Counted from the stretch's first letter, positions 40,673 to 48,806 are shown. The stretch: DNA of 64,000 nt from [Mycobacterium] zoologicum (GCF_020172665.1 NZ_CP083985.1:3323511-3387510); one strand, 5' to 3'. Made by a program: numbers and translations. Notes: generated by a model from the letters alone, not told the origin.

Positions 40673-41508
40673 TGGGCGCACACCGGGCTGACCCGTCCGG
40701 CGAATACGGGCACATCGGCTGGCAGTACCGGGACTACGCCGAATTCCTCGACCGCGCCGCGCAATACCTCGCGGTCGGCCTGAGCCTCGGCCAGCGCACC
40801 GTCTACGTCGGCGACGGCGAGCCTGCCGCATTGCGGGCCGCCCTCGCCACGGCGGGGCTCGGTCGCGGTGCGAGCCAGGTGGACCTCAGGACCGTGCCGG
40901 AGCATTTCGCGTTCCGTAAGGGCAGCGACGTCGTCGACGCCGAAGCCATGACCGAGCGCTACGCCGCAGCTGCGATTGGCGCGGTCGCCGAGGGCTACAG
41001 CGGGCTGCGGGTGGTCATCGACGTGACGCCGGTGGCGCGTACGCCGGAGCAGCGCGAGGCGCAGGCCGCGCTGGAGTTCCTCGGTGATCGGCGGATCTCC
41101 ACACTGCCTGTGGCGGCGATGTGCGGTTTCGACGTCAACGAACTCGGCGATGCCGCGGCCGGGCTGCTGTGTCTGCATCCAACGGCCGGCCCGGATTCCT
41201 CGGTCCCGTTCCAGCTCTACACCCAGCCCGCGCACCACAATGCGATCGCCCTGGCCGGAAATCTCGACGCCGCCAGCGAGCCGCTGTTCCTGACCACCCT
41301 GCAGCGGGTCCTGCCGCTGCTGTCGCGCGACACCCTCGAGATCGACGCGCGGGAACTGGAATTCGTCGGTCACCGGCAACTCTGCCTGCTCGATCGTTCC
41401 TGCGCCGCCCACGGCCGAACCGCCTTACTGCGCAGCGCCCGAGCCGTCGTGCACCGGCTGGTCGACCTGCTGGAGTTCGGCAACGTTCGCATCGAGACGA
41501 CGGCGTGA
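40669..41508 (+). CDS. MEDS-domain/STAS regulator
   Basis: 279 residues. MEDS-type sensor in the first ~175 (HIGWQYRDYAEFLDRAAQYLAVGLSLGQRTVYVGD), then a STAS domain (HNAIALAGNLDAASEPLFLTTL; LEIDARELEFVGHRQLCLLDR). In classic anti-anti-sigma factors a Ser follows FID; here the segment is FVGHRQL, so the usual phospho-acceptor is absent and control may not use phosphorylation. ATG overlaps the stop of the MEDS-HATPase gene (ATGATG), predicting equal synthesis. The two MEDS domains suggest both partners sense the same ligand or redox cue. Confidence 0.85.
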   Translation: MMGAHRADPSGEYGHIGWQYRDYAEFLDRAAQYLAVGLSLGQRTVYVGDGEPAALRAALATAGLGRGASQVDLRTVPEHFAFRKGSDVVDAEAMTERYAAAAIGAVAEGYSGLRVVIDVTPVARTPEQREAQAALEFLGDRRISTLPVAAMCGFDVNELGDAAAGLLCLHPTAGPDSSVPFQLYTQPAHHNAIALAGNLDAASEPLFLTTLQRVLPLLSRDTLEIDARELEFVGHRQLCLLDRSCAAHGRTALLRSARAVVHRLVDLLEFGNVRIETTA

Positions 41509-41547
41509 CGTGACCGTCCAGGCACCACAATCACCGGGCCATAGACG

Positions 41548-41892
41548 TCAGCGATGGCGGCGCAGCGGGCCGACCCACAGATCTGGCCGACGGACTGGAG
41601 CGGGAGGGTCACCGTAGGTGACCCGGACCTCCACCGGCCCTTTCCGATCGGCGGTGGGCCGAGTCGGCGACTTGCGATCGGCGTCGGCATGGTGGCCGCC
41701 GCGCCGCAACAACGCGTACGCGCTCAGAAGCTGCTGTAGCTGCGCCTCGGTGCCGGCGGTTGGCGGAGAGCCCGCATTACCGGCATCGGGATGGAGCGTG
41801 CGCAACTTGGTACGGAAGGCATGACTGATCTCAGCCAGCGTGGCAGCCGCTGTCACGCCAAGGACTGTGTAGGGATCGGGACTCTTGCTCAT
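41548..41892 (-). CDS. small J-domain protein
   Basis: 114 residues. J-domain: DPYTVLGVTAAATLAEISHAFRTKLRTLHPDAGN, with the HPD tripeptide that stimulates DnaK ATPase. The C-terminal half is Pro/Arg-rich and lacks zinc-finger or substrate domains of DnaJ. The ATG at 41892 is preceded by GGTGG. It lies at the 3' side of the hsp20 gene cluster on the same strand, so it may deliver Hsp20-held clients to DnaK. Confidence 0.85.
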   Translation of the reverse strand: MSKSPDPYTVLGVTAAATLAEISHAFRTKLRTLHPDAGNAGSPPTAGTEAQLQQLLSAYALLRRGGHHADADRKSPTRPTADRKGPVEVRVTYGDPPAPVRRPDLWVGPLRRHR

Positions 41893-41937
41893 AACGCCAC
41901 CAAGGTCCAAGCCGGGACCACCGCACATGATCGACAT

Positions 41938-42174
41938 CTACCAGGCCGGCGAGGCCCGCTGCCGGGAGAGCATTGACGGCAGCGGAACCCCGTCGCCCCC
42001 TGCGGCGACATCGCGTTCGGCCCACCTTAGTTTCGCTGCCACATCGGTGGCGATGCGCGCGCAGGCCCGGTCTGCGTCGAACGCGCTCACAATGGTCGGA
42101 CATCGGTGAGCGCCGCACGAGTCACCGCCCGTTGTTGATCGCGTTAGGTCATCACCTCCCTTTCCCGCCATCAC
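41938..42174 (-). other. possible decayed small gene between J-domain and hsp20 genes
   Basis: Within the 300-bp gap 41893-42192 an open frame on the minus strand encodes FDADRACARIATDVAAKLRWAERDV in its second half, protein-like in composition. A GTG at 42090 could start 50 residues but lacks a ribosome-binding site. A strong site, AGGGAGGTG, lies near 42160-42170 but the ATG behind it hits a stop after two codons. This may be a small gene broken by a frameshift, or a short leader. Family not recognised. Confidence 0.3.
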
Positions 42175-42192
42175 TTGATCAAATCGGCTGCG

Positions 42193-42465
42193 TCACGGAG
42201 GGGACCGCTGTGTCGGCCACACTCTCCTGTTGGGCCGCCGCGTGGCCGACCGGTGTCGGCAGTCGGCCGGCAATGGCACCTCGCGCCGCTCAGGAGTGGC
42301 GCTGCACAGGGCGAGCTTCGGGGGGCGAGGCCGGGCGACGGGCTTTTCGGTGGATGCCGCCTTCTGGCGCCCGGGATCTGCGGCAGTCAACAGGCGCAGC
42401 CATTCGGCGCGCACGATGCTCTCCGCCTCATCGAGAACCTCTGCGGTCACAGTGTCGGTGGTCAT
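42193..42465 (-). CDS. hypothetical protein downstream of hsp20
   Basis: 90 residues. The ATG at 42465 follows AAGGAGGTGA, an almost ideal ribosome-binding site. The N-terminal 30 residues form an acidic helix (TDTVTAEVLDEAESIVRAEWLRLLTAAD); the rest is basic, Pro/Arg-rich and probably disordered. No membrane helix. It is 53 nt behind hsp20 on the same strand, so it is probably expressed with it under the MerR-type regulator. I do not recognise the family. Confidence 0.7.
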   Translation of the reverse strand: MTTDTVTAEVLDEAESIVRAEWLRLLTAADPGRQKAASTEKPVARPRPPKLALCSATPERREVPLPADCRHRSATRRPNRRVWPTQRSPP

Positions 42466-42518
42466 TGCGCTCACCTCCTTCACCGGGTAGCGGGCCGCCG
42501 CCCGGCCCCTCCTCGCAA

Positions 42519-42941
42519 TCAGGCGTTAATGGCCCGCTCGCCGTGGCTACTGGCGATCTTGATCCGCCGGGGCTTTGCCTTCTCTGCGACCGGAATGGTC
42601 AGCCGCAGCACGCCGTCTTGGTAGCTGGCCTCGATCTGGCCCGCGTCCAGATTGTCGCCGAGGAACAACTGGCGGCTGAACACACCGCGGGGCCGTTCGG
42701 CCGACACCATCTCGCGACTTTGATCCAGCCCCGGACGCTCGGCGTGCACGGTCAGCACGTTGCGCTCGACGTCGAGGTCCAAGGAGTCCTCCGCCACGCC
42801 GGGCAGGTCGAACTCGACGATGAACTCGTCGCCGTCACGCCAGGCGTCCATGGGCATGACCGCCGGACGTGCCGCGGTGCCCAGTACCTGCTGCGTCCAG
42901 CGGTCGAGATCACGGAATGGGTCGGTGCGCATCAACATCAT
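42519..42941 (-). CDS. Hsp20-family small heat-shock protein
   Basis: 140 residues. Short N-terminus ([19 protein letters not shown]), alpha-crystallin domain from about residue 32 ([50 protein letters not shown]) with the conserved DGVLRLTIP, and a short tail. ATP-independent holdase for unfolding proteins. The ATG at 42941 lies 5 nt after AGGAGG. It is divergent from a MerR-family gene; a perfect inverted repeat between them is the likely operator. The J-domain gene downstream supports a chaperone module. Confidence 0.95.
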   Translation of the reverse strand: MMLMRTDPFRDLDRWTQQVLGTAARPAVMPMDAWRDGDEFIVEFDLPGVAEDSLDLDVERNVLTVHAERPGLDQSREMVSAERPRGVFSRQLFLGDNLDAGQIEASYQDGVLRLTIPVAEKAKPRRIKIASSHGERAINA

Positions 42942-42968
42942 CTCCACCTCCTAGGGTTTCGGCAGATC

Positions 42969-42990
42969 ATCTATGTCTGCCGACATAGAT
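42969..42990. promoter_or_regulatory. operator: perfect 9-bp inverted repeat
   Basis: ATCTATGTC, 4 nt, GACATAGAT. It lies in the 114-bp gap between hsp20 and the merR-type gene, next to an AT-rich tract (TTTTTATATAG) likely to be a promoter core. It does not match the HspR site CTTGAGT-N7-ACTCAAG. Confidence 0.75.
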
Positions 42991-43055
42991 TTTTATATAG
43001 CACCAGTGGTAGGTTTACGCAAGCAGACTTTTCCGACGAGCGAGAGTGACATGTC

Positions 43056-43469
43056 GTGGCCGACGCGATGAATGCCCGGTCCGGGCTCGGGGTATACAGC
43101 ATCTCTGTGGCCGCAGAGTTGTCCGGTATCGGCCCGCAGACCTTGCGGCTCTATGAGAGCCGAGGTCTGCTGATGCCGGCTCGCACCGCCGGCGGCACAC
43201 GTCGCTACAGCGATGACGACCTCGTCCGGTTGCGGCGGATCGTGGAGTTGGTCGGAGCCGGAATCAATGTGGCGGGTATCGGAGAGATTCTCGGCCTGGA
43301 GGCCCACAACGCCCGGTTGCAGGCCCACAACACCAGATTGGAGTCCGACAACAGCCGGCTGCGGTCCGACAACACCCAGCTCAAGTCGGACTACGCGCTG
43401 CTCGTCGCCGCCCGGAATCTCGAACGGTCGCGCCAGGGCGCGCGGGCCGGGAAACGAAGGGGATCATGA
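43056..43469 (+). CDS. MerR-family regulator with heptad-repeat tail
   Basis: 137 residues. Winged helix at the N-terminus (YSISVAAELSGIGPQTLRLYESRGLLMPARTAGGTRRYSDDDL). No metal-binding loop or effector domain; instead a coiled coil of seven-residue units (AHNARLQ, AHNTRLE, SDNSRLR, SDNTQLK) lies near residues 86-115. This resembles HspR-like regulators in architecture. GTG at 43056 with GAGAG upstream; an ATG at 43068 has none. Divergent from hsp20, with a 22-bp operator between them, so it probably represses hsp20 and itself. Confidence 0.9.
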   Translation: MADAMNARSGLGVYSISVAAELSGIGPQTLRLYESRGLLMPARTAGGTRRYSDDDLVRLRRIVELVGAGINVAGIGEILGLEAHNARLQAHNTRLESDNSRLRSDNTQLKSDYALLVAARNLERSRQGARAGKRRGS

Positions 43470-43666
43470 TGACCAACGCTGAAGAACGGCCACCGACCGA
43501 CGATGTCCCGGAGGCCGATCTGGCCGAACAGCAGATCGACGCCACTGCCGAGGACGAAGGCGTGGATCCGGCCCGACTCGAAAACGCCGGCGACACCGAC
43601 GCCGATCCGGCCGATCTGCTCGAACAGGCGATCAGCGTTCCGCTGCAGGACGACTACGACCGCTGA
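43466..43666 (+). CDS. small acidic protein downstream of the MerR regulator
   Basis: 66 residues, about one third Asp/Glu and no aromatic core, so probably disordered. ATG overlaps the merR-type stop (ATGATG). Contains EADLAEQQIDATAEDEGVDPA and ends in LLEQAISVPLQDDYDR, which may form a short helix. Translational coupling to the regulator suggests a role in the same response. Family not recognised. Confidence 0.7.
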   Translation: MMTNAEERPPTDDVPEADLAEQQIDATAEDEGVDPARLENAGDTDADPADLLEQAISVPLQDDYDR

Positions 43667-43675
43667 CGGTCCGGA

Positions 43676-43867
43676 TCAGCCCCGGCAGCGCCGATGGCTG
43701 GTGTCGCACAGCGGGTAGGTGTGGCTGCGCCCGCAACCGCAGATCGCGACCATGAATCGATCGGATTCGACGACGCCGCCGTCAGGCGTCTCGATGCGCA
43801 CCGGACCGGCCACCAGAACGGGGCCGTTGCGCACGGGTTGTACCAGGCGAGGCTGCCGCTCGGTCAC
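43676..43867 (-). CDS. CDGSH iron-sulphur domain protein
   Basis: 63 residues. CGCGRSHTYPLCDTSH fits the CDGSH pattern C-x-C-x2-S-x3-P-x-C-D-x2-H, whose three Cys and one His hold a redox-active, pH-sensitive 2Fe-2S cluster. The GTG overlaps the methyltransferase stop (GTGA). It is the third gene of an operon that starts with the PoxB-like enzyme behind a SigF-type promoter. Role probably in Fe-S or electron transfer. Confidence 0.88.
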   Translation of the reverse strand: MTERQPRLVQPVRNGPVLVAGPVRIETPDGGVVESDRFMVAICGCGRSHTYPLCDTSHRRCRG

Positions 43868-44559
43868 GGCTTGTCCGCCCGGATCACCACCAACCGCTCG
43901 ACCCGACAACCCCGGGGCAACCGGCCGGTGCGTTCCAGCCAGTCGGCCCGCGCCGAGAGCGCCGGTCCGAACGGAACCCATTGTGCGGCAACCACGTCGG
44001 CGGTCAGCCCGCTGCGACGCAGGATCGTCAGAGACCGGCCCGCATCGGCAAGCCCGGACTGCACCAACAACGCCGAACCACCGGGGCGCAACAGCGCGGT
44101 CGCCGAACGGCACAGCGGGTCCAGCACAATCCGCCCGTCGACCCCACCGTTCCACGACAACTCGGGTCCGCCCGCCGCCGGGACCGGGCCGCCGTCGGGC
44201 GGCGAGGGCACATACGGCGGATTGGACACCACGAGGTCGAACGGGGCGCACCGCAGTGCGGCGCTCCAACACCCCCGCCGCACCGCGACGCTGACCCCCG
44301 CGGCGCGTGCGTTGTCTCGCGAGCAACGCACCGCGTGCGGGCACAGGTCGAAGGCGGTGACTCTGTCGGCGCCCAGCTCGGCCGCGGCGATGGCCGCTAC
44401 GCCGCTGCCCGCGCACAGGTCCAGCACGCGGGCCCGCGATGCCAGCCCGCTGCGCTCCACAGCGTCGATGAGAAGCCGCGAATCAGCCTGTGGCACATAG
44501 ACGCCGTCCAGCCTCAGCGGCCGCCGGCGCACGTCACAGGGCACGCCCACGGCGGTCAT
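43864..44559 (-). CDS. HemK/PrmC-like class I methyltransferase
   Basis: 231 residues. SAM-binding motif VLDLCAGSGVAAIAAAELG, acidic loop TAFDLCPHAV, and catalytic VVSNPPYVPSP typical of enzymes that methylate amide or exocyclic amino groups. It lacks the N-terminal helical domain of release-factor methyltransferase PrmC, so the substrate may be a small molecule or another protein. ATG at 44559, 6 nt after the PoxB-like stop; CDGSH gene overlaps its end. Confidence 0.85.
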   Translation of the reverse strand: MTAVGVPCDVRRRPLRLDGVYVPQADSRLLIDAVERSGLASRARVLDLCAGSGVAAIAAAELGADRVTAFDLCPHAVRCSRDNARAAGVSVAVRRGCWSAALRCAPFDLVVSNPPYVPSPPDGGPVPAAGGPELSWNGGVDGRIVLDPLCRSATALLRPGGSALLVQSGLADAGRSLTILRRSGLTADVVAAQWVPFGPALSARADWLERTGRLPRGCRVERLVVIRADKP

Positions 44560-44565
44560 CAGTGC

Positions 44566-46386
44566 CTACCCGCCGTTCTTGCTGCGGATGTCGCGCACCG
44601 ACTGCTTCGCTGATTCGGTGAACTCGTGCATCTTCTGCTTCGCGCCCTTGGTGACGACGCTGACCCGGTCCGGGTCCTTGATGATCGCCTTGGCGGTGTT
44701 CTTGGCGATCATCTTCTCGATGTGCGGGGGCACCGGCGGGATGTCGGCGTCCACGACGACTTCCAGCACCACCGGCCCGGGCGCCGCCATCGCCTGGTCC
44801 CACGCCTGGCCGATCTTGTCGGGGCTGTCGCAACGGATCCCGGTCAGCCCTAGCAGGTTCGCGAAATCGGCATAGGGCACGTCCGGAATGTATTGCGAGC
44901 CTTTGAACTTGCGTTCGCCTCCCATCGCCCGCTGCTCCCAGGTCACCTGATTGAGGTCCTGGTTGTTGAACACGCAGAAGATCAGCGGCCCGTCGGACAA
45001 CCGGTCCTGGTAGCGCTTGACGGTGATCATCTCGGCCATGCCGTTCATCTGGAACACGCCGTCGCCGACAACGGCGATCACCGGCCGGTCCGGGTGCGCG
45101 AGCTTGGCGCTGACCGCGTACGGCGTCCCGGGACCCATCGTCGCGAGATTGCCGGCCAGTGACGCCGCCATGCCTCGCCGCAGCCGCAGGTGCCGCGCCC
45201 ACCAGTTGGCCACCGAGCCGGCGTCGGTGGTGACCACGGCATTGTCGGGCAGCCGCTTGGACAGCTCGTGCACCACCAGCTCGGGGTTGAGCGGGGTGGC
45301 CTTGTCGTGCGCCCGATCGCTCAGCACCCGCCACCAGGTCTCCACCTCGCTTTCGACCTTGCGCCGCCAGGAGCGGTCCTTCTTGCGGTTCAGCAGCGGG
45401 ATCAGTTCAGCCAGGGTGTCTTGGGAATCTCCGATCAGGTTGGCCTGTACCGGGTAGCGCACCCCGATCATCCGCCCGTCGTGGTTGATCTCCACCGCGC
45501 GGCACTGCCCTTCCTTCGGCAACCATTCGGCGTAGGGAAAGCTCGTTCCGATCATGAACAAGGTGTCGGCGCCCGACATCATCGCCTCGCTGGCGGTGGA
45601 GCCCAGCAGACCGATCGGCCCGGTGACATACGGCAGTTCATCGGGCAGCGCAGCGCGCCCCAACGATGTCTTGGCGACACCGGCACCGAGCAGATCGGCG
45701 ACTTCCACCACTTCGTCGGCGGCGTCGCCGGCCCCCGCGCCGACCAGGATCGCCACTTTCTGACCCTCGTTGAGGATCTCGGCGGCTTTTCGCAGCTCGG
45801 TGCGCGGCGGGATCATCCGCGGTTTCACCCACCCGACGCTGCTGAACACCGCACCGTGTTCACGTGGCGGCGAGGTTACCGCCTCCTCCTCGGCGACGTC
45901 CTCAGGCAGGATGATGGTGGCTACCGTCCGATTGGTCAGCGCCACCTTGCAGGCCCGGTCCACCAAGTGGCGGGCCTGCACCGGCGCCATGCAGGTCTGG
46001 ACGAAGTCCGACGAGACGTCCTTGTACAGCGAGTTCGGGTCGATCTCCTGCTGGAAGGCCGCACCCAGCGACATCCGCTTCTGCTGCCCGATGATCGCGA
46101 CCACCGGCTGGTGGTCGAGTTTGGCGTCGTAGAGCCCGTTGAGCAGATGGATCGCTCCGCCGCCGGATGTGGCCAGGCAACACCCGAGCTTTCCGGTGAA
46201 TTTGGCGTGGCCGGTGGCCATGAACGCCGCCATCTCTTCGTGGCGCGGCTGGATCAGTTCCGGGTCTCCGTCCGCGCGGTCCAGGGCGCCGATCATCGAC
46301 AGGATCCCGTCGCCGGGGTAGCCGAAGATCCGGTGCACTCCCCAGTCACGGAGCCTTGCCAGGACGAAGTCCGCAGTTTTCGGCAT
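44566..46386 (-). CDS. thiamine-diphosphate enzyme, pyruvate oxidase/PoxB-like
   Basis: 606 residues. Three-domain ThDP fold: PYR domain with the catalytic Glu in QPRHEEMAAFMATGHAKFTG, a central domain, and PP domain with the cofactor motif VGDGVFQMNGMAEMITVKRY ... NNQDLNQVTWEQ. Closest in layout to PoxB, which decarboxylates pyruvate to acetate + CO2 at the membrane, though acetolactate synthase relatives share the fold. The C-terminus is basic and Lys-rich (IKDPDRVSVVTKGAKQKMHEF). ATG at 46386 has AGGGAG; a SigF-type promoter lies 30 nt upstream. Its product acetate would feed acs or ackA-pta. Confidence 0.88.
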   Translation of the reverse strand: MPKTADFVLARLRDWGVHRIFGYPGDGILSMIGALDRADGDPELIQPRHEEMAAFMATGHAKFTGKLGCCLATSGGGAIHLLNGLYDAKLDHQPVVAIIGQQKRMSLGAAFQQEIDPNSLYKDVSSDFVQTCMAPVQARHLVDRACKVALTNRTVATIILPEDVAEEEAVTSPPREHGAVFSSVGWVKPRMIPPRTELRKAAEILNEGQKVAILVGAGAGDAADEVVEVADLLGAGVAKTSLGRAALPDELPYVTGPIGLLGSTASEAMMSGADTLFMIGTSFPYAEWLPKEGQCRAVEINHDGRMIGVRYPVQANLIGDSQDTLAELIPLLNRKKDRSWRRKVESEVETWWRVLSDRAHDKATPLNPELVVHELSKRLPDNAVVTTDAGSVANWWARHLRLRRGMAASLAGNLATMGPGTPYAVSAKLAHPDRPVIAVVGDGVFQMNGMAEMITVKRYQDRLSDGPLIFCVFNNQDLNQVTWEQRAMGGERKFKGSQYIPDVPYADFANLLGLTGIRCDSPDKIGQAWDQAMAAPGPVVLEVVVDADIPPVPPHIEKMIAKNTAKAIIKDPDRVSVVTKGAKQKMHEFTESAKQSVRDIRSKNGG

Positions 46387-46415
46387 TGGATGCTCCCTTC
46401 GATCTCGGCACACGG

Positions 46416-46440
46416 TTACCCGCCACCGGTTTTGTCAAAC
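46416..46440 (-). promoter_or_regulatory. SigF-type promoter of the PoxB-like operon
   Basis: Minus strand GTTT, 15 nt, GGGTAA, 29 nt before the ATG at 46386. Confidence 0.75.
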
Positions 46441-46549
46441 GGCGGGGTGCGGTTGCGCGAAGAAGGCAAGTCACTGCTGCGGCAACGGCTGCAGGTCTGA
46501 TCGCCAGATGTGCCCGACCCGATAGGATCGCGCCCATCCCGGCTCGGCG

Positions 46550-47017
46550 TCAGGCCTTGTTCGACCAGATCAGCACATCCTGGACGCCATCGTTGTAAAC
46601 GACACCGTCCGGCGGCTGACCCGTCACGTCGAAGTAGATCTTGCCGCTCGCCACGCCCCCCTGCGGGATCGGCCCGGGGTTGATGCCGCCCGGTGTGGGC
46701 ACGGTGTTGATCACCCGATACGTCTGACTGTCGGCCGTCCGGGCGTTGAAGTCGGTGACCAGCGGGGTGACCGTGCCCCGGTCCGCGCGTGCGGTCACGT
46801 CGGCGGCGTAGAGCTTGCCCTGCGGCTGGTAACCGGGGATCGCGGTGTTCGCCGGCCCGAGGTTGCTGACCGTGTAGGATGTCGCCAGCGCGCCGTCGTT
46901 GAGCTGTTCGCTGCTTCCGAAGGGCTGGACAGCCGGATCGGCCATGGCGGTCGTCGCCGAGAAGAGGCTCAGCGCTGCGATTCCCGCCGCGCCGGCGGCA
47001 GTCTTGAAGAGCGTCAC
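46550..47017 (-). CDS. secreted MPT63-family protein
   Basis: 155 residues. Signal peptide LFKTAAGAAGIAALSLFSATTAMA with Ala-Asp cleavage, then an immunoglobulin-like beta protein (AVQPFGSSEQLNDGALATSYTVSNL; GYQPQGKLYAADVTARADRG; IYFDVTGQPPDGVVYNDG). This matches MPT63/DUF1942 proteins, major culture-filtrate antigens of unknown function. The GTG at 47017 follows AAAGGAG. No SigF motif is seen in the 278-bp gap to 47296, where I find no other gene. Confidence 0.88.
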   Translation of the reverse strand: MTLFKTAAGAAGIAALSLFSATTAMADPAVQPFGSSEQLNDGALATSYTVSNLGPANTAIPGYQPQGKLYAADVTARADRGTVTPLVTDFNARTADSQTYRVINTVPTPGGINPGPIPQGGVASGKIYFDVTGQPPDGVVYNDGVQDVLIWSNKA

Positions 47018-47295
47018 GATGACTCCTTTCGTCGGTTCACGATGGGCAGAGGTCCACTTTGCTGGAACCTCACCCCACGTCGTTGTGCGCGTACCCGTCA
47101 ACGCCGAACCGGAAACGCGGTAGTAGTTGCGTGGCGTTTCGAAATTGTGGATAGTTACGCCAAGCTCGGGCGTTCAACAACCAGCGCCGGTCCAGACTGT
47201 CCGTGCATTCAACTGCCTCTGATTCCAGACCGCGGCTCGCCGCCGGCCGTTGGCAATCAGCTCATAGGTGTCGGGCACGAGAGGGCGGGTGCGCG

Positions 47296-47964
47296 GTGAT
47301 CGGTGATGTCAACCCTTCGACTGCAACGCCGTTGAACGAGAGCGCCGAAGACCACGACGATCTCGACCTGATGGTCGGCAGCGGTGAACCGCAGCGCGTC
47401 GGCCGGTTCCGGTACTGGATCAAGGACAAGCGCTGGGAGTGGTCGGACGCGGTGGCCCGGATGCACGGCTACGAGCCGGGCACGGTGAAACCGAGCACCG
47501 CCATCTTGCTGCAACACAAGCATCCCGAGGACCGGGCCCAGGTCGCCGAGGTGCTGGAGCGGGTCGGCCAGGGGGAGCCGTTCTCCAGCCGGCATCGGAT
47601 CATCGACACCGGCGGACAGGTCCACTGGGTGATCGTGGTCAGCGACCGCATGCTCGACGACGCCGGCACGGTGATCGGCACCGCGGGCTTCTACGTCGAC
47701 GTCACCGACGTGCTCCAGGCCGACGTCAGTGCGGCGATCTCCGAGGCCGCCGCGTCCCGGGCGGTGATCGAGCAGGCCAAGGGGGTGCTGATGGTCTGCT
47801 ACGGCATCTCCGCCGAGCGGGCGTTCGACATCCTGGTGTGGCGTTCGCAGGAGACCAACGTCAAGGTGCGCGATCTGGCCGCCCGCTTCCTGGCGGCTTT
47901 CACCGGCAGGCTGCCGACCGAGGTGCTCTCCGATCTGGATCACACCCTGCTGACGGTGAGCTGA
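47296..47964 (+). CDS. PAS-ANTAR regulator
   Basis: 222 residues. A PAS domain (about 40-150: RVGRFRYWIKDKRWEWSDAVARMHGYEPGT ... GQVHWVIVVSDRMLDDAG) is joined to a C-terminal ANTAR domain (AAASRAVIEQAKGVLMVCYGISAERAFDILVWRSQE), which binds RNA hairpins and prevents termination. The PAS domain may hold a small ligand or haem. The GTG at 47296 follows GAGAGGGCGGG. It lies next to a STAS-HATPase gene, and this two-gene neighbourhood looks like an extra sensory input of the stress island. Confidence 0.88.
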   Translation: MIGDVNPSTATPLNESAEDHDDLDLMVGSGEPQRVGRFRYWIKDKRWEWSDAVARMHGYEPGTVKPSTAILLQHKHPEDRAQVAEVLERVGQGEPFSSRHRIIDTGGQVHWVIVVSDRMLDDAGTVIGTAGFYVDVTDVLQADVSAAISEAAASRAVIEQAKGVLMVCYGISAERAFDILVWRSQETNVKVRDLAARFLAAFTGRLPTEVLSDLDHTLLTVS

Positions 47965-48100
47965 ATCGAGATTGCCGACGCAGCTCCGCGGGTAGCCACC
48001 GGGTGATGATGGTGAACGCGATGGCAGACAACAGACGAGGTGACAGGCCCTGACCGGGACATCGGACGAGCTGAGACTGTCGGCGGCGACGATCGGCACG

Positions 48101-48805
48101 GTGTGCCTGCTGACGGCGGTCGGAACGCTGGACAGCAGCACGTATAGGAGAGTCCGCGACAGAGTGATCGAGGCGGCCCTCGGTGAGCCGGCTGCAGTGC
48201 TGGTCGACGTCAACGGACTGGACGGCGTAGCACCCTCGGTGTGGTTGGCTTTCGCCAGTGCCCGTTGGCATGTGAGCACCTGGCCCGGCATCCCGATCCT
48301 GTTGGTCTGCGGGCGACCGGAACTGGCCGCGCGGATCGCGCAGAGCGGGGTGACCCGTCACGTGCCGGTGCACTCCGATATCGAGGCGGCGTTGCGATCG
48401 CTCACACACGACGAGTTGCACCGCCGCCGAGCCCGCATCGAACTACCCCGCCGCCTCACCAGCTTGCGGCGCGCCCGCGACTTCGTCGGGAATCGGTTGT
48501 CGGACTGGTCGCAGGGTCAGCTGATCCCGGCCGCGAAGGTGGTCGCCGACGTGTTGGTGAGCAACGTGTTACGCCATACCCAGAGCCCACCGGTGGTGTT
48601 GCTGGAAAACGCACGTTCGACGGTCACCATCGCGGTCCAAGACGCTGAGGAAGCCCCTGCGGTACGTCGCGAAGCCGCCGACGGCAGCACCGACCGGGCG
48701 TCGGGTCTGGCGGTGGTCGATGTGCTGTGCCGCGCCTGGGGCAGTGCGCCCACCCCGCACGGCAAGACGGTGTGGGCGGTGATCGGACCGGAGAACAGGC
48801 TCTAG
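48101..48805 (+). CDS. STAS-HATPase fusion (anti-anti-sigma plus anti-sigma-like)
   Basis: At least 234 residues. N-terminal STAS-like part (TVCLLTAVGTLDSSTYRRVRDRVIEAAL; AAVLVDVNGLDGVAPSVWLAF), then a HATPase-like part with VVADVLVSNVLRHT (N box) and DRASGLAVVDVLCRAWGS (G2). The first strand of the STAS domain starts before this GTG: the frame is open to a CTG at 48050 preceded by GAGGTGA at 6-nt spacing, so CTG may be the true start. A fusion of antagonist and kinase domains in one chain is uncommon. Gene ends 1 nt before an IS fragment. Confidence 0.75.
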   Translation: MCLLTAVGTLDSSTYRRVRDRVIEAALGEPAAVLVDVNGLDGVAPSVWLAFASARWHVSTWPGIPILLVCGRPELAARIAQSGVTRHVPVHSDIEAALRSLTHDELHRRRARIELPRRLTSLRRARDFVGNRLSDWSQGQLIPAAKVVADVLVSNVLRHTQSPPVVLLENARSTVTIAVQDAEEAPAVRREAADGSTDRASGLAVVDVLCRAWGSAPTPHGKTVWAVIGPENRL

Positions 48806-48806
48806 C

